This document shows, piece after piece, positions 51,416 to 59,731 of a stretch of DNA of 64,000 nucleotides; position 1 is the stretch's first letter, and every line of letters begins with the position of its first letter. The translations under genes were made by a program, and so were the position numbers. Under the pieces are notes generated by a model that worked only from the letters and a program-made list of their open reading frames with translations, searched no databases and was not told the origin of the DNA. The stretch lies in contig CAWAVB010000001.1 of NCBI GenBank assembly GCA_963785415.1, forward strand, positions 1,798,001 to 1,862,000, given 5' to 3'. Origin of the DNA: Bog-793 sp963785415. GTDB lineage: Bacteria > Actinomycetota > Acidimicrobiia > Acidimicrobiales > Bog-793.

Positions 51416-52180
51416 GTGAGCCAACAAGCGGCATCCGAGGATCCCCTGGCGCGAGCCGACGGCCCGATCGCCGCCGGCACGCGGCTGGCGATCATCCGCC
51501 ACGGCGAGGCATACGCCAACGTCGACTCGGTTATCGGCGGGCACAAGGGCTGTCGAGGCCTCACGCCGCGCGGCGTCGCCCAGGTCGAGGTCCTCGCCGA
51601 ACGGCTCGCTCGCACCGGCGAGCTCGCCGGGGCCGCGGCGATGTGGACGAGCGTCCTGCCCCGGGCGATCGAGTCGGCGGCCATCCTCGCTCCCACCCTC
51701 GGCGTGTCCGGTTTCGAGCGGAGCTGCTCGTTCTGCGAACGGCACCCGGGGGAGGCCGACGGGATGACCTGGGTGGACTACGAGGCTCGTTACCAGCGGC
51801 GCGGGCTGCCGGGCGACGACCCGGAGTTCCCGACTTCGCCGGGCGGGGAGAGCTGGATCGACTTCCTCGACCGCGCCGCGGGGGCGCTCACCTCGGTCGC
51901 CGTCCGCCACCCGGGCGGGCTCGTCGTTGTCGTCTCCCACGGAGGCGTGATCGACTCGTCAATGATCCGCTTCCTCGGTCTCGCCGAACACGGCAACCTC
52001 GTCCGGCTCCACCCGGGCAACACCTCGATCACCGAATGGCGTCACACCGGCTCACGTTGGCGTCTTGTGCGCTACAACGACGTCGCACACCTGGCGGGCC
52101 TCGCCCACATCACCTCGACGGAACCGGAGTGGGTCGACGTCGAGCCGCCGGAGTGGGCCGGGACGAATCAGCAGCTGTAG
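51416..52180 (+). CDS. Histidine phosphatase superfamily (phosphoglycerate mutase-like) protein
   Basis: 254 aa from GTG 51416 (GTGAGCCAACAA). Catalytic LAIIRHGEAYANV (RHG), the second Arg in VLPRAIESA, and the late His in VVVSHGGVIDS. Such genes are often found with rsfS and nadD in actinobacteria; here it follows proA. Substrate unknown; broad phosphatase activity is more likely than a glycolytic mutase. Confidence 0.88.
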   Translation: MSQQAASEDPLARADGPIAAGTRLAIIRHGEAYANVDSVIGGHKGCRGLTPRGVAQVEVLAERLARTGELAGAAAMWTSVLPRAIESAAILAPTLGVSGFERSCSFCERHPGEADGMTWVDYEARYQRRGLPGDDPEFPTSPGGESWIDFLDRAAGALTSVAVRHPGGLVVVVSHGGVIDSSMIRFLGLAEHGNLVRLHPGNTSITEWRHTGSRWRLVRYNDVAHLAGLAHITSTEPEWVDVEPPEWAGTNQQL

Positions 52181-54267
52181 TCGGGGTCGGCGCCGTAGGG
52201 GGAGGCGAGCGCGCCCGGCGTCTCCTGCAAAAGCACCGGCACGCCGCCGGCGAACAGGTCGTTTGGCGGACTCCCGGGGTTCGCGTAGCGGGCCGTCCCG
52301 TTGCACCACAGCGGGAGGACCGACGGGCTCGACAGTCCCGACTGGGTGTACGGGGGCTTCGTTCGCGGCACCCCGGCGACCCACAGCGGCAGTTGCGGCC
52401 CGGTCGGCACGTAGCTGCCGGCGATGATCGGGTACTGCAGGCTCGTCGAGTACAGGCCGACCTGGAGGCCCGCCCCACGCAACGCGTCGAGCGCCCCCTG
52501 GATCGTGGCGTCGTTCAGCGTGCTCGACCTCGCCCAGTAGTGCCCCGTCGCGAAGTCGGAGTGGTCGGTCGGTGAGAGCGCGTCGTTCTCGATGTCGAGC
52601 CACCACAGCGAGGAGTGGACGCCCTGGCTCGTCGCATAGGCGAGCCCGGCGATCGCACCGTTGTACCCGTAGTTGTACGCCGAGCAGAGCGGGCCTGCGG
52701 CGCCGGTGAGCTTCGCGCAGTTGCCCTTGGGCCCGGTCGCCGCCATCTCGCGTCCTGCCGGCGTCGTGTCCGGGGCGTTCACGAACAGGTAGAGCGAGTA
52801 GGGCGAGCCAGACGATCCCGCGGCCTGTGTCGCCCAGGTCGCCTCGGCGGCGAGGCAGGGGTTGTCCGCCCCGTCGAGCCAGCCCGTGACCTGGAGGACC
52901 GAGACCGGCGAGGACGGTGGCAGGCCGCTCCTCGCCTCGTTCGACGTCGGCGTCTTGCACTGGAAAGACGAGATGTCGTAGCCGAAATCGTGGTGCGGGA
53001 GCGAGACGAGGCCGCGCCGCAGGGTGTACGAGCGCATCAGCCCGGTGACGGTAACGCCGGGCGGAGGTGGCTTGTGCGCCAGCGACCCGGCGAAATGGGC
53101 ATCGCCGTAGCCGAAGATCCTCCCGTTCGCCGCGGTGAGCCAGTAGCCGCCGCCGTCCGCGGTCGAGACGATCGAGACGAACCGGACCGTCAACTTCAGT
53201 GCTGCCGGGGACCCGAGGCTCGTCGCGTCGCCGAATCGGTAGACGGTGCCGTTCGCGGTGGCGATCCAGTAGCCCCGCCCGTCAGCGGTCGGCGCGAAGC
53301 CGACCACCGTGTTGGTCGGCGATGACCCCGGCGTCTTCGGCACCGATCCGAGGTCCGGCGCGTTCCCGTAGGCGTAGACGGTGCCGTTCGCCGCGACGAG
53401 CCAGTAGCCGCCGTCGCTCGGCGAGGGCGCGAAGGCGACGATCGGGGACGTCAGCTTGGCGTGGACGAGCGAGCCGCAGAATGCCGCGTCTCCGTAGTTG
53501 TAGACCGCTCCGTTCGAGGCGACGAGCCAGTAACCGTCGCCGGTCGGAGTCGCGGCGATCGCGACGATCGGCTTGCGATTGGCGTGATGGACCGGTGAGC
53601 CGAGGAAGCGCGCGTCGCCGAACCGGTAGACGTTCCCGTTCGCGGTGGCGATCCAGTAGCCGCCGGCGTCAGGGGACTCCGCCCCGCCGATGAACTTCAC
53701 GTGGAGGTGCCGCGGCGCCTCGGATCCGAGGAACTTCACACCACCGAAGGGTTCGATGCCGCCGTTGGACTCAGCGAGGTAGTAGGCGGGTTTCTCGACC
53801 GTCGGCACAACGAGGGTCGTCGTTACCGCCGGGAGCGTCGTCGTCGTGGACGTTGTCGTGGTGGGCATCGTCGTCGTCGTGGGCGTCGTCGTGGTGGTCG
53901 GCGTCGTCGTGGTGGTCGGCGTCGTCGTCGTTGTGGTCGTGGGCGTCGTCGTGGAGGTCGGCGGCGTCGTCGTGGTCGTCGTCGTCGTGGTGGTCGTCGT
54001 GGTCGTCGTCGTGGTGGTCGTCGTGGTGGTCGTCGTGGTGGTCGTCGTCGTGGTCGTCGTCGTGGTCGTCGTGGTCGTCGTCGTCGGTGCCACGGGATAG
54101 GCGCATGTCGTCGCGCCTGGCGTCGGGGGCAGCGTCGTCGGGTCGGAGGTCGTCGCCGACAGGCGGGCGCCACCGGCGCCACCGCCGAGCGCGCCGAGAC
54201 CGACGACCAACGCGATGGTCGAGATGACGGCGAGCAGGGGGCGGCGCGCCATCGCGGAGCGTCGCAT
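52168..54267 (-). CDS. Secreted wall-associated protein: poly-Thr linker, six GYW/GDA repeats, GH25-like C-terminus
   Basis: 699 aa from ATG 54267 (or 54252). Signal peptide RPLLAVISTIALVVGLGALGGG. A poly-Thr/Pro linker covers about residues 55-145. Then six ~47-aa repeats of the form GYWLVASNGAVYNYGDA ... GS, the first degenerate; this is a beta-propeller-like module widespread in Acidimicrobiia. The C-terminal ~250 residues start FGYDISSFQC and contain SLWWLDIENDALS and GLQVGLYSTSLQY, the layout of a GH25/DUF1906-type glycoside-hydrolase-like fold (Asp/Glu in the LDIE motif). Likely anchored in or acting on cell wall. It overlaps the aroF stop (TGATG) and the 3' end of the phosphatase gene (convergent, 13 nt). 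Confidence 0.85.
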   Translation of the reverse strand: MRRSAMARRPLLAVISTIALVVGLGALGGGAGGARLSATTSDPTTLPPTPGATTCAYPVAPTTTTTTTTTTTTTTTTTTTTTTTTTTTTTTTTTTTTTTTTPPTSTTTPTTTTTTTPTTTTTPTTTTTPTTTTMPTTTTSTTTTLPAVTTTLVVPTVEKPAYYLAESNGGIEPFGGVKFLGSEAPRHLHVKFIGGAESPDAGGYWIATANGNVYRFGDARFLGSPVHHANRKPIVAIAATPTGDGYWLVASNGAVYNYGDAAFCGSLVHAKLTSPIVAFAPSPSDGGYWLVAANGTVYAYGNAPDLGSVPKTPGSSPTNTVVGFAPTADGRGYWIATANGTVYRFGDATSLGSPAALKLTVRFVSIVSTADGGGYWLTAANGRIFGYGDAHFAGSLAHKPPPPGVTVTGLMRSYTLRRGLVSLPHHDFGYDISSFQCKTPTSNEARSGLPPSSPVSVLQVTGWLDGADNPCLAAEATWATQAAGSSGSPYSLYLFVNAPDTTPAGREMAATGPKGNCAKLTGAAGPLCSAYNYGYNGAIAGLAYATSQGVHSSLWWLDIENDALSPTDHSDFATGHYWARSSTLNDATIQGALDALRGAGLQVGLYSTSLQYPIIAGSYVPTGPQLPLWVAGVPRTKPPYTQSGLSSPSVLPLWCNGTARYANPGSPPNDLFAGGVPVLLQETPGALASPYGADPDYSC
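53826..54092 (-). repeat. Low-complexity ACN-codon tract encoding the poly-Thr linker
   Basis: On the plus strand GTC/GTG/GTT trinucleotides alternate for roughly 250 nt, with hexamer and longer sub-repeats. Codons vary at the third base, so it is not a simple microsatellite, but length variation by slippage or recombination is expected. Confidence 0.9.
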
Positions 54268-55655
54268 CAAGCCGCCAGCAGCTCTGCGACCCGGAAGGCG
54301 AGATCGAGCGCTTGGCGCGCGTTGAGCCGCGGGTCGCACCTCGTCGTGTAGCGCAGTGAGAGATGCTCCTCGAGGATGTCCTCGGCACCGCCGAGGCATT
54401 CGGTCACGGCGTCACCGGTGAGCTCGACGTGGACGCCGCCCGGCCAGGTTCCCTCCTGACGGTGGACCGCGAAGAAGCCCTTGATCTCACCGAGCACGTC
54501 GTCGAAACGCCGTGTTTTCCGTCCGGTCTCGGCAACGAACGTGTTCCCGTGCATCGGATCGCACTCCCAGACGACGGGGTGCCCGGCGTCCGTGACGGCG
54601 CGCACGATTCCCGGGAGCAGCGTCGTCACGTCGCGGACGCCGAGGCGCGTGATGAGCGTGAGACGCCCCGGCACCTTCTCGGGGTTGAGGGCCGCGCAGA
54701 GCGCGACCGCTTCATCCGGCGAGGCGGAAGGGCCGAGCTTCACGCCGATCGGATTGCGCACGCCGCGCAGGAACTCGACATGTGCGCCGTCGAGTTGGCG
54801 CGTCCGGTCCCCGATCCAGAGCATGTGCGCCGAACCGTCGTAGAAATCGCCGGTCAGCTGGTCGCGGCGGGTGAGCGACTCCTCGTAGTCGAGGAGCAGG
54901 GCCTCGTGGCTCGTGAACAGGTCGACCTGCTGGGTGGGGGTGTCGGACTCCAGGTTCACACCACACGCCCCCAGGAATCGCAGGGCGCGGTCGATCGCCT
55001 GGGCGGTCTCCTCGTAGCGGAGGCCCTCGCGGCTCGTGGCGACGAACTCCTGGGTCCAGGAGTGCACCTGCCCGAGCGCCGCGAAGCCGCCCTTCGTGAA
55101 GGTGCGCACGAGGTTGAGCGTTGCCGCGGCGTGCCGGTAGGCGTCGACCATCCGGAACGGGTCGGCGCGGCGTGCCTCGAGGCTCGGCGCGTCGTCGTTC
55201 ACGATGTGGCCACGGAAAGAGGGGATCTCCCCGTCGCCGAGCGACTCGGTCGGCGACGAGCGGGGCTTGGCGAACTGTCCCGCGATGCGTCCGATCTTCA
55301 CGACGGGGACACCGGACCCATACGTGAGCACGACGGCCATCTGGAGGATGACCTTCAGCTTGTCGCGGATGGCGTTGGCGTTGATCTCACTGAACGACTC
55401 CGCGCAGTCGCCCGCCTGGAGGATGAAGGCCCGGCGATCGGCCACATGGCCGAGCGACTCGATGAGACGACGCGTCTCGCCGGCGAAGACGAGCGGTGGA
55501 AAGGCGGCGAGCGCGTCGAGCGCGCGCGCAAGTTGGGCGGAATCCGGCCATTCCGGCCCCTGCTCGGCGGGTCGCGACCGCCAGGAATCGACCGTCCAGG
55601 CCGTGGCGTCGTCGGTGGGGCGCGTACCTACCGGCTCGGGGGCGAACGGGCGCAT
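54267..55655 (-). CDS. Class II 3-deoxy-D-arabino-heptulosonate-7-phosphate synthase
   Basis: 462 aa from ATG 55655. Class II (plant/mycobacterial type) signatures: FILQAGDCAESFSEINANAIRDK split over GDCAESF, GSGVPVVKIGRIAGQFAKPRS, RGHIVNDDAP, MLWIGDRTRQLDGAHVEF, VVWECDPMHGNT and VHVELTGDAVTECLGG. First step of the shikimate pathway. The much longer upstream frame runs antisense to nadD and is rejected. It forms a two-gene minus-strand unit with the secreted protein, inserted between proA-phosphatase and nadD-rsfS. Confidence 0.95.
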   Translation of the reverse strand: MRPFAPEPVGTRPTDDATAWTVDSWRSRPAEQGPEWPDSAQLARALDALAAFPPLVFAGETRRLIESLGHVADRRAFILQAGDCAESFSEINANAIRDKLKVILQMAVVLTYGSGVPVVKIGRIAGQFAKPRSSPTESLGDGEIPSFRGHIVNDDAPSLEARRADPFRMVDAYRHAAATLNLVRTFTKGGFAALGQVHSWTQEFVATSREGLRYEETAQAIDRALRFLGACGVNLESDTPTQQVDLFTSHEALLLDYEESLTRRDQLTGDFYDGSAHMLWIGDRTRQLDGAHVEFLRGVRNPIGVKLGPSASPDEAVALCAALNPEKVPGRLTLITRLGVRDVTTLLPGIVRAVTDAGHPVVWECDPMHGNTFVAETGRKTRRFDDVLGEIKGFFAVHRQEGTWPGGVHVELTGDAVTECLGGAEDILEEHLSLRYTTRCDPRLNARQALDLAFRVAELLAA

Positions 55656-55797
55656 GGCTCCAGAGTAGGCAACGCGGACCGTCGGCGTGCCGACACCGGG
55701 CGTACGCGGTATTCGGCTGTGCCTACGCTGGGCGGGGAACGGTTGTGCAGGCCGGGGCGGATCCGCCGTCCAGCCCGTACCCTCGTCCGGGGAGTCC

Positions 55798-56397
55798 ATG
55801 CGCATCGGTGTCTTCGGGGGAACGTTCGACCCGATCCATGTCGGCCATCTCGTCGCGGCCGTGAACGCCCGCCACACGCTCGGCCTCGACCGGGTGCTTT
55901 TCGTCGTGGCGAACGAGCCGTGGCAGAAGGTGGGTGACCGGCCGGTGTCGCCGGCGCTCGACCGTCTGGCGCTCGTCGACGCCGCCCTCGGCGACGTGGA
56001 CGGGCTCGAGGCGTCGCGGCTCGAGATCGACCGCGGCGGGCCCTCGTACACCATCGACACGATCGAGGAGCTGCGGCGGCTCGAACCGACGGCGGACCTG
56101 TATCTGATCGTCGGGGCCGACGTGATCGCCGGGCTCGCGACCTGGGAGCGCCTCGACGATGTCCGGCGCGAGACGACGATGGTCGTCGTCAACCGACCCG
56201 GTTCGACGCCGGTGCTGCCGGGGCGCGACGGTCGGCTCACCGGGTGGAACGCCGTTGCGATTGAGATCCCGGCGCTCGAGATATCGAGCACCGACCTGCG
56301 CGAAAGGGCTGCTACGGGGCGTCCGCTCGACTATCTCATCCCCGAGGGCGCGGTCCGCATGATCAAAGAACGCGGGATGTACGCTCGCGACAGATGA
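55798..56397 (+). CDS. nadD: Nicotinate-nucleotide adenylyltransferase
   Basis: 199 aa from ATG 55798. GVFGGTFDPIHVGHLVAA (HIGH-like nucleotidyltransferase motif), GGPSYTIDTIEELRR, LYLIVGADVIAGLATWERLDD and the late ISSTDLRERAA. Makes NaAD from NaMN and ATP. Adjacent to rsfS, as in most actinobacteria. Confidence 0.96.
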   Translation: MRIGVFGGTFDPIHVGHLVAAVNARHTLGLDRVLFVVANEPWQKVGDRPVSPALDRLALVDAALGDVDGLEASRLEIDRGGPSYTIDTIEELRRLEPTADLYLIVGADVIAGLATWERLDDVRRETTMVVVNRPGSTPVLPGRDGRLTGWNAVAIEIPALEISSTDLRERAATGRPLDYLIPEGAVRMIKERGMYARDR

Positions 56398-56446
56398 CGA
56401 GCCGCCCGCTGCGCAGACCCGAAATTCCCCGGGTCGAAGCGGCTCG
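56398..56446 (+). promoter_or_regulatory. Two-tier hairpin between nadD and rsfS
   Basis: CGAGCCGC (56398-56405) pairs with GCGGCTCG (56439-56446), enclosing GACCCG (56416-56421) paired with CGGGTC (56430-56435). It starts immediately after the nadD stop. Could be an attenuator or mRNA-stability element. Confidence 0.5.
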
Positions 56447-56476
56447 CAGTCCCGCATCGACCGGCGGCCTTCCTCG

Positions 56477-56848
56477 TTGACGTCGCCTGCTGCGCTTGTC
56501 GCCGCCCGAGCGGCCGCGGCGAAGACGCTGGAGACGACGGTCGTGCTCGACGTCGGCGACCTCATCGGCATCACCGACTACTTCATCATCACCGCCGGAC
56601 GCAATGAGCGGCAGGTCCGGTCCATCGTCGACGAGGTCTCCCGGCGGCTGCGCGAGCTCGCCGGCCTCTCGGCGCGGCAGGTCGAAGGCCTCGAGGGCTC
56701 GCACTGGGTGCTCCTCGACTACGGGGACTTCGTCGTCCACGTCTTCGACACCGCGGCGCGGTCGCTTTACTCGCTGGAGCGGCTGTGGGCCGACGCGCCC
56801 CGGGTCGTCGTCGACGACTCCGACCCGGTTGAGGTCGCCGGGAGCTGA
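56477..56848 (+). CDS. rsfS: Ribosomal silencing factor RsfS
   Basis: 123 aa from TTG 56477. Family signature LDVGDLIGITDYFIITAGRN, RQVEGLEGSHWVLLDYGDFVVHVF and YSLERLWADA. Binds L14 and blocks subunit joining under starvation. The TTG start is set by the conserved N-terminal region; no better start is in frame. Confidence 0.93.
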   Translation: MTSPAALVAARAAAAKTLETTVVLDVGDLIGITDYFIITAGRNERQVRSIVDEVSRRLRELAGLSARQVEGLEGSHWVLLDYGDFVVHVFDTAARSLYSLERLWADAPRVVVDDSDPVEVAGS

Positions 56849-56855
56849 GCGTCGC

Positions 56856-57464
56856 TCAAGGGCTCGTTGGAGGTGCAATCGCGCGATAGTCGACGCGATT
56901 GACGGAACGGTTCCTGATCACGCCGCCGTTCGGGAGATAGGCGATCTTCTCGCCGTTCAGCACGAGGTTGACGGCGTCGATCTCGCGGAATTGCGTCAGC
57001 GTGTAGACGATCTGCCCGTCGGCCTGGAACAGCTGGGTCGTGTCGAGGTCGTCGAAAGTCGAGTCGAGGTCGACCGAGGCGACATGGTCGACGACTTTGC
57101 CGATGACCGTCACCGTCGCCGCCGGTGCGACGCTCAGCGCCGTCGTCACGCCGAGCCGGAACTCGGCACTCGTCGGACCCGCGTCGAGGCCGTTCAGCGC
57201 CAGCTGGAGTTCGTGATCGAGGGTGAGCTTCCCCCTCGGCAGGTGGCGGACCGAGGCGACGAGGTAGCCGTTCGTGACGAAAAAGACGTCGATCGCCCGT
57301 CCGGGGTGGGGCGTCGTGGGAGGTGTCGTCGGCGAGGTGAACTGGTTCGCCGGGACGTTGAAAGGTTGCGCCGTCGACTGCAGCGCGATGCCGCAGCCCG
57401 ACGCGGTGACGGCGAGGACGGCGGCGCCGAGCGCCACGACCACGAACCGGTGTTGACGCCTCAT
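56856..57464 (-). CDS. Lipoprotein with GerMN domain (short LpqB-like)
   Basis: 202 aa. Lipoprotein signal peptide with lipobox VTASGC at about residues 19-24. GerMN-type domain: IDVFFVTNGYLVASVRHLP ... LALNGLDAGPTSAEFR ... VIGKVVDHVASVDLDSTF ... QADGQIVYTLTQF. Mycobacterial LpqB is longer, with a C-terminal propeller; here only the GerMN part is kept. Its start overlaps the mtrB stop by 4 nt (ATGA), so it is the third gene of an mtrA-mtrB-lpqB-like operon. LpqB modulates MtrB in other actinobacteria. Confidence 0.85.
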   Translation of the reverse strand: MRRQHRFVVVALGAAVLAVTASGCGIALQSTAQPFNVPANQFTSPTTPPTTPHPGRAIDVFFVTNGYLVASVRHLPRGKLTLDHELQLALNGLDAGPTSAEFRLGVTTALSVAPAATVTVIGKVVDHVASVDLDSTFDDLDTTQLFQADGQIVYTLTQFREIDAVNLVLNGEKIAYLPNGGVIRNRSVNRVDYRAIAPPTSP

Positions 57465-58969
57465 CGCGCCGCCCCCCGGTCGGAACCGTCGTCAAGCACC
57501 TTCGCCTGTTCCTCTTCGGTCTGGGAGAGCGGCAGCTCGACGACGAAGCGCGCCCCGCCGGTCGGCGAGTCGGTGACCCACACCCTTCCCCCGTGGAGCC
57601 GGACGTGCTCCTGGACGAGCGCGAGGCCAAGACCGGTGCCGACCCCGGCGCCCCGGCTGCCCGCCGTTCCCGGACCGCGGGCGAAGCGTTCGAAGATGCG
57701 ATCGCGATCCGCCGACGGTATGCCGGGCCCGGAATCGTCGACGTAGACCCGAACGGAGTGGTCACTTGTCTCAACGACGATCTCGGTCACCCCTCCGGCG
57801 TAACGGTCGGCGTTCTCGATGAGGTTCCCGAAGACGCGCTCGATCCGGCGCTTGTCGACGGAGAGCTCGCGGTGATCGTCGGCGGGGTTGATCGAAACGG
57901 GCAACGGCGCGTGGCCCGCCGGGGCGACGGCGTGGCGGACGAGGTCGCCGATCTCCACCGGGCTCGTCGCGAAGTCCGCCGAGCGAGCGTCGAATCGCGA
58001 GATCTCAAGCAGGTCGCGCACCATGCGCTGGAAGCGACGCACCTCGGTGCTCAACAGGTCGAGCGCCCGCTGGGCGCGCTCGGGCAGCTCGTCCCGGCGC
58101 GACTCGATCACCGACAGCGATGTCGCCAGCGTCGTCAAAGGGGAGCGGAGCTCATGAGAGACGTCGGAGGTGAAGCGCGCGTCCCGCTCGATCCGTTGCT
58201 GCAGGCGATCGGCCATCCGGTTGAACGACGACGTGAGCACGGCGAGGTCGCGCGCGTCGCCCGTCTCGAGCCGAGTGTCGAGCATCCCGCTCGCGATGGA
58301 CGACGCGGCCGCGGAGACGTCGCGCAGCGGGCGCAGTGTGCGTCCCGCCGCCCAGCGGCCGAGGGCGGCGCCGAGCAACGTCGTCACGGCCGCCGCGGCG
58401 ATGAGCGAGGCCAGAAGGACGTGGAGCGAGGCGTTGGTCTGGCTGAGGCTGAACACCCCGAAGTAGTAGGCGCCATGGGGGATGGCGATCCCGACGGCGA
58501 AATGCGGCTCGCCACGGAAAGGGAACGTCTGCTCTGCCGACTTCCCGGAAAGCGTGAGCGCGCGCAACGACGCCGGGAGGTTGCTCTGGGGGAACGTCAC
58601 CGGGGACGAGGGGAACCACGACTGGAGGGACGTGACGTAGATGAGCGAGTACGACGTCGTCGAGCGGAGATCGTCGGAGAGCCCGAGGACGTCCTCCGTG
58701 ACCACGGACGGGTCGAGCGCGTAAACGCTTTCGTGCAGTGAGGTCGCGTTGGCGATCGCCTGGAGCTCGAAGGAGTGCTCGTCCTGGGAGACGATCGACG
58801 AGCTCGTCGTGAAGTAGGTGATCGACGTGAGGAGCAGGGAGAGCACGAGCGCGCCCAGTGTGAACACGGCGGTGATGCGGGCGCGCAGCCCGAGATGGAT
58901 GAGCCGGCCGCGTCCGCGGCGGATGCGGCGATGCGGGAGGAGCCGTCGGCGCCGTTCCCCGGCGGGCAT
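57461..58969 (-). CDS. mtrB: MtrB-like sensor histidine kinase
   Basis: 502 aa from ATG 58969. Basic N-terminal tail, first membrane segment ~30-52, extracytoplasmic domain ~53-180, second segment ~185-203, HAMP (TLRPLRDVSAAASSIASGML), HisKA with His272 in TSDVSHELRSPLTTLA, and HATPase_c with FGNLIENADRYAGG, VDDSGPGI and GTGLGLALVQEH. Assigned MtrB from domain layout and operon with mtrA and an LpqB-like lipoprotein. Overlaps mtrA by 4 nt. Regulates cell-wall and division functions in other actinobacteria. Confidence 0.88.
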   Translation of the reverse strand: MPAGERRRRLLPHRRIRRGRGRLIHLGLRARITAVFTLGALVLSLLLTSITYFTTSSSIVSQDEHSFELQAIANATSLHESVYALDPSVVTEDVLGLSDDLRSTTSYSLIYVTSLQSWFPSSPVTFPQSNLPASLRALTLSGKSAEQTFPFRGEPHFAVGIAIPHGAYYFGVFSLSQTNASLHVLLASLIAAAAVTTLLGAALGRWAAGRTLRPLRDVSAAASSIASGMLDTRLETGDARDLAVLTSSFNRMADRLQQRIERDARFTSDVSHELRSPLTTLATSLSVIESRRDELPERAQRALDLLSTEVRRFQRMVRDLLEISRFDARSADFATSPVEIGDLVRHAVAPAGHAPLPVSINPADDHRELSVDKRRIERVFGNLIENADRYAGGVTEIVVETSDHSVRVYVDDSGPGIPSADRDRIFERFARGPGTAGSRGAGVGTGLGLALVQEHVRLHGGRVWVTDSPTGGARFVVELPLSQTEEEQAKVLDDGSDRGAAR

Positions 58970-59661
58970 CACGGGGCGAGCTTGTAGCCGAGACCGCGTA
59001 CGGTGAGCACGTACCGGGGGTTGGCGGGGTCGGGTTCGACCTTCGTGCGCAGCCGCCGGACGTGCACGTCGACGAGCCGGCCGTCGCCGAAGTAGTCGTA
59101 GCTCCATACCCGCTCGAGGAGCTGCTCACGGGAGAGCACCTTGCCGTGGTTGGCGGCGAGCTCGCAGAGCAGGAGGAACTCGGTGCGGGTGAGGTGGACC
59201 TCTTCGCCGGCGAGCCGGACGACGCCCGCCTCCGGCATGATTTCGAGGTCGCCGAAGGTGAGCGCGGACGGGCCGCCCTCGGTCGAACGGGCCCGCCGGA
59301 GCAGCGCGCGGATGCGTGCCGCGAGCTCCTTGGGCTCGAACGGCTTCGTCACGTAGTCGTCGGCGCCCGCCTCGAGGCCGGCGACGACGTCGTGGGTGTC
59401 GGTGCGCGCCGTCACCATGATGATCGGGACCGCGCTCTGACGGCGGACCTCCCGGCAGCACTCGAAGCCGTCCATTCCGGGCAGCATGATGTCGATGATG
59501 ACGAGGTCGAGGGGCTCGAAGCTGAGCGATTGGGTGAAGCGCTCGAGCGCCTCCTCGCCGCTGCCGGCCTCGACGACGTCGTAGCCCTCGTCCTCGAGCG
59601 CGAGGCCCATCGAGGCCCGGATGCGTTCGTCGTCCTCGACGATAAGAATCCGACTTGCCAT
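58969..59661 (-). CDS. mtrA: MtrA-like OmpR-family response regulator
   Basis: 230 aa from ATG 59661 (MASRILIVEDDERIR); TTG 59667 is an alternative. Receiver: acidic pocket EDD, phosphoacceptor Asp57 in VIIDIMLPGMDG, TARTDTHDVVAGLEAGADDY and KPFEPKELAARI. Winged helix: LTRTEFLLLCELAANHGKVLSREQLLERVW and RLVDVHVRRLRTKVEPDP, ending GLGYKLAP. Closely follows the MtrA pattern. The promoter should lie between it and the divergent xerC gene (59662-59731). Confidence 0.92.
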   Translation of the reverse strand: MASRILIVEDDERIRASMGLALEDEGYDVVEAGSGEEALERFTQSLSFEPLDLVIIDIMLPGMDGFECCREVRRQSAVPIIMVTARTDTHDVVAGLEAGADDYVTKPFEPKELAARIRALLRRARSTEGGPSALTFGDLEIMPEAGVVRLAGEEVHLTRTEFLLLCELAANHGKVLSREQLLERVWSYDYFGDGRLVDVHVRRLRTKVEPDPANPRYVLTVRGLGYKLAP

Positions 59662-59731
59662 ACCCAATCTTGTCGCGTCGCGGGCCGCAGTGTTCCCCGG
59701 AGTCGTCGCGCGGGTTCGCTACGCTCGGGTT

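Noticed and set aside
53846..54100. Plus-strand 84-codon Val/Gly-rich frame opposite the poly-Thr tract
   Set aside because: Direct consequence of ACN codons on the other strand; no real composition or start context.
54360..55937. 524-codon plus-strand frame opposite the DAHP synthase gene
   Set aside because: Arg/Gly/Glu-rich mirror frame; the class II DAHP synthase motifs on the minus strand are complete.
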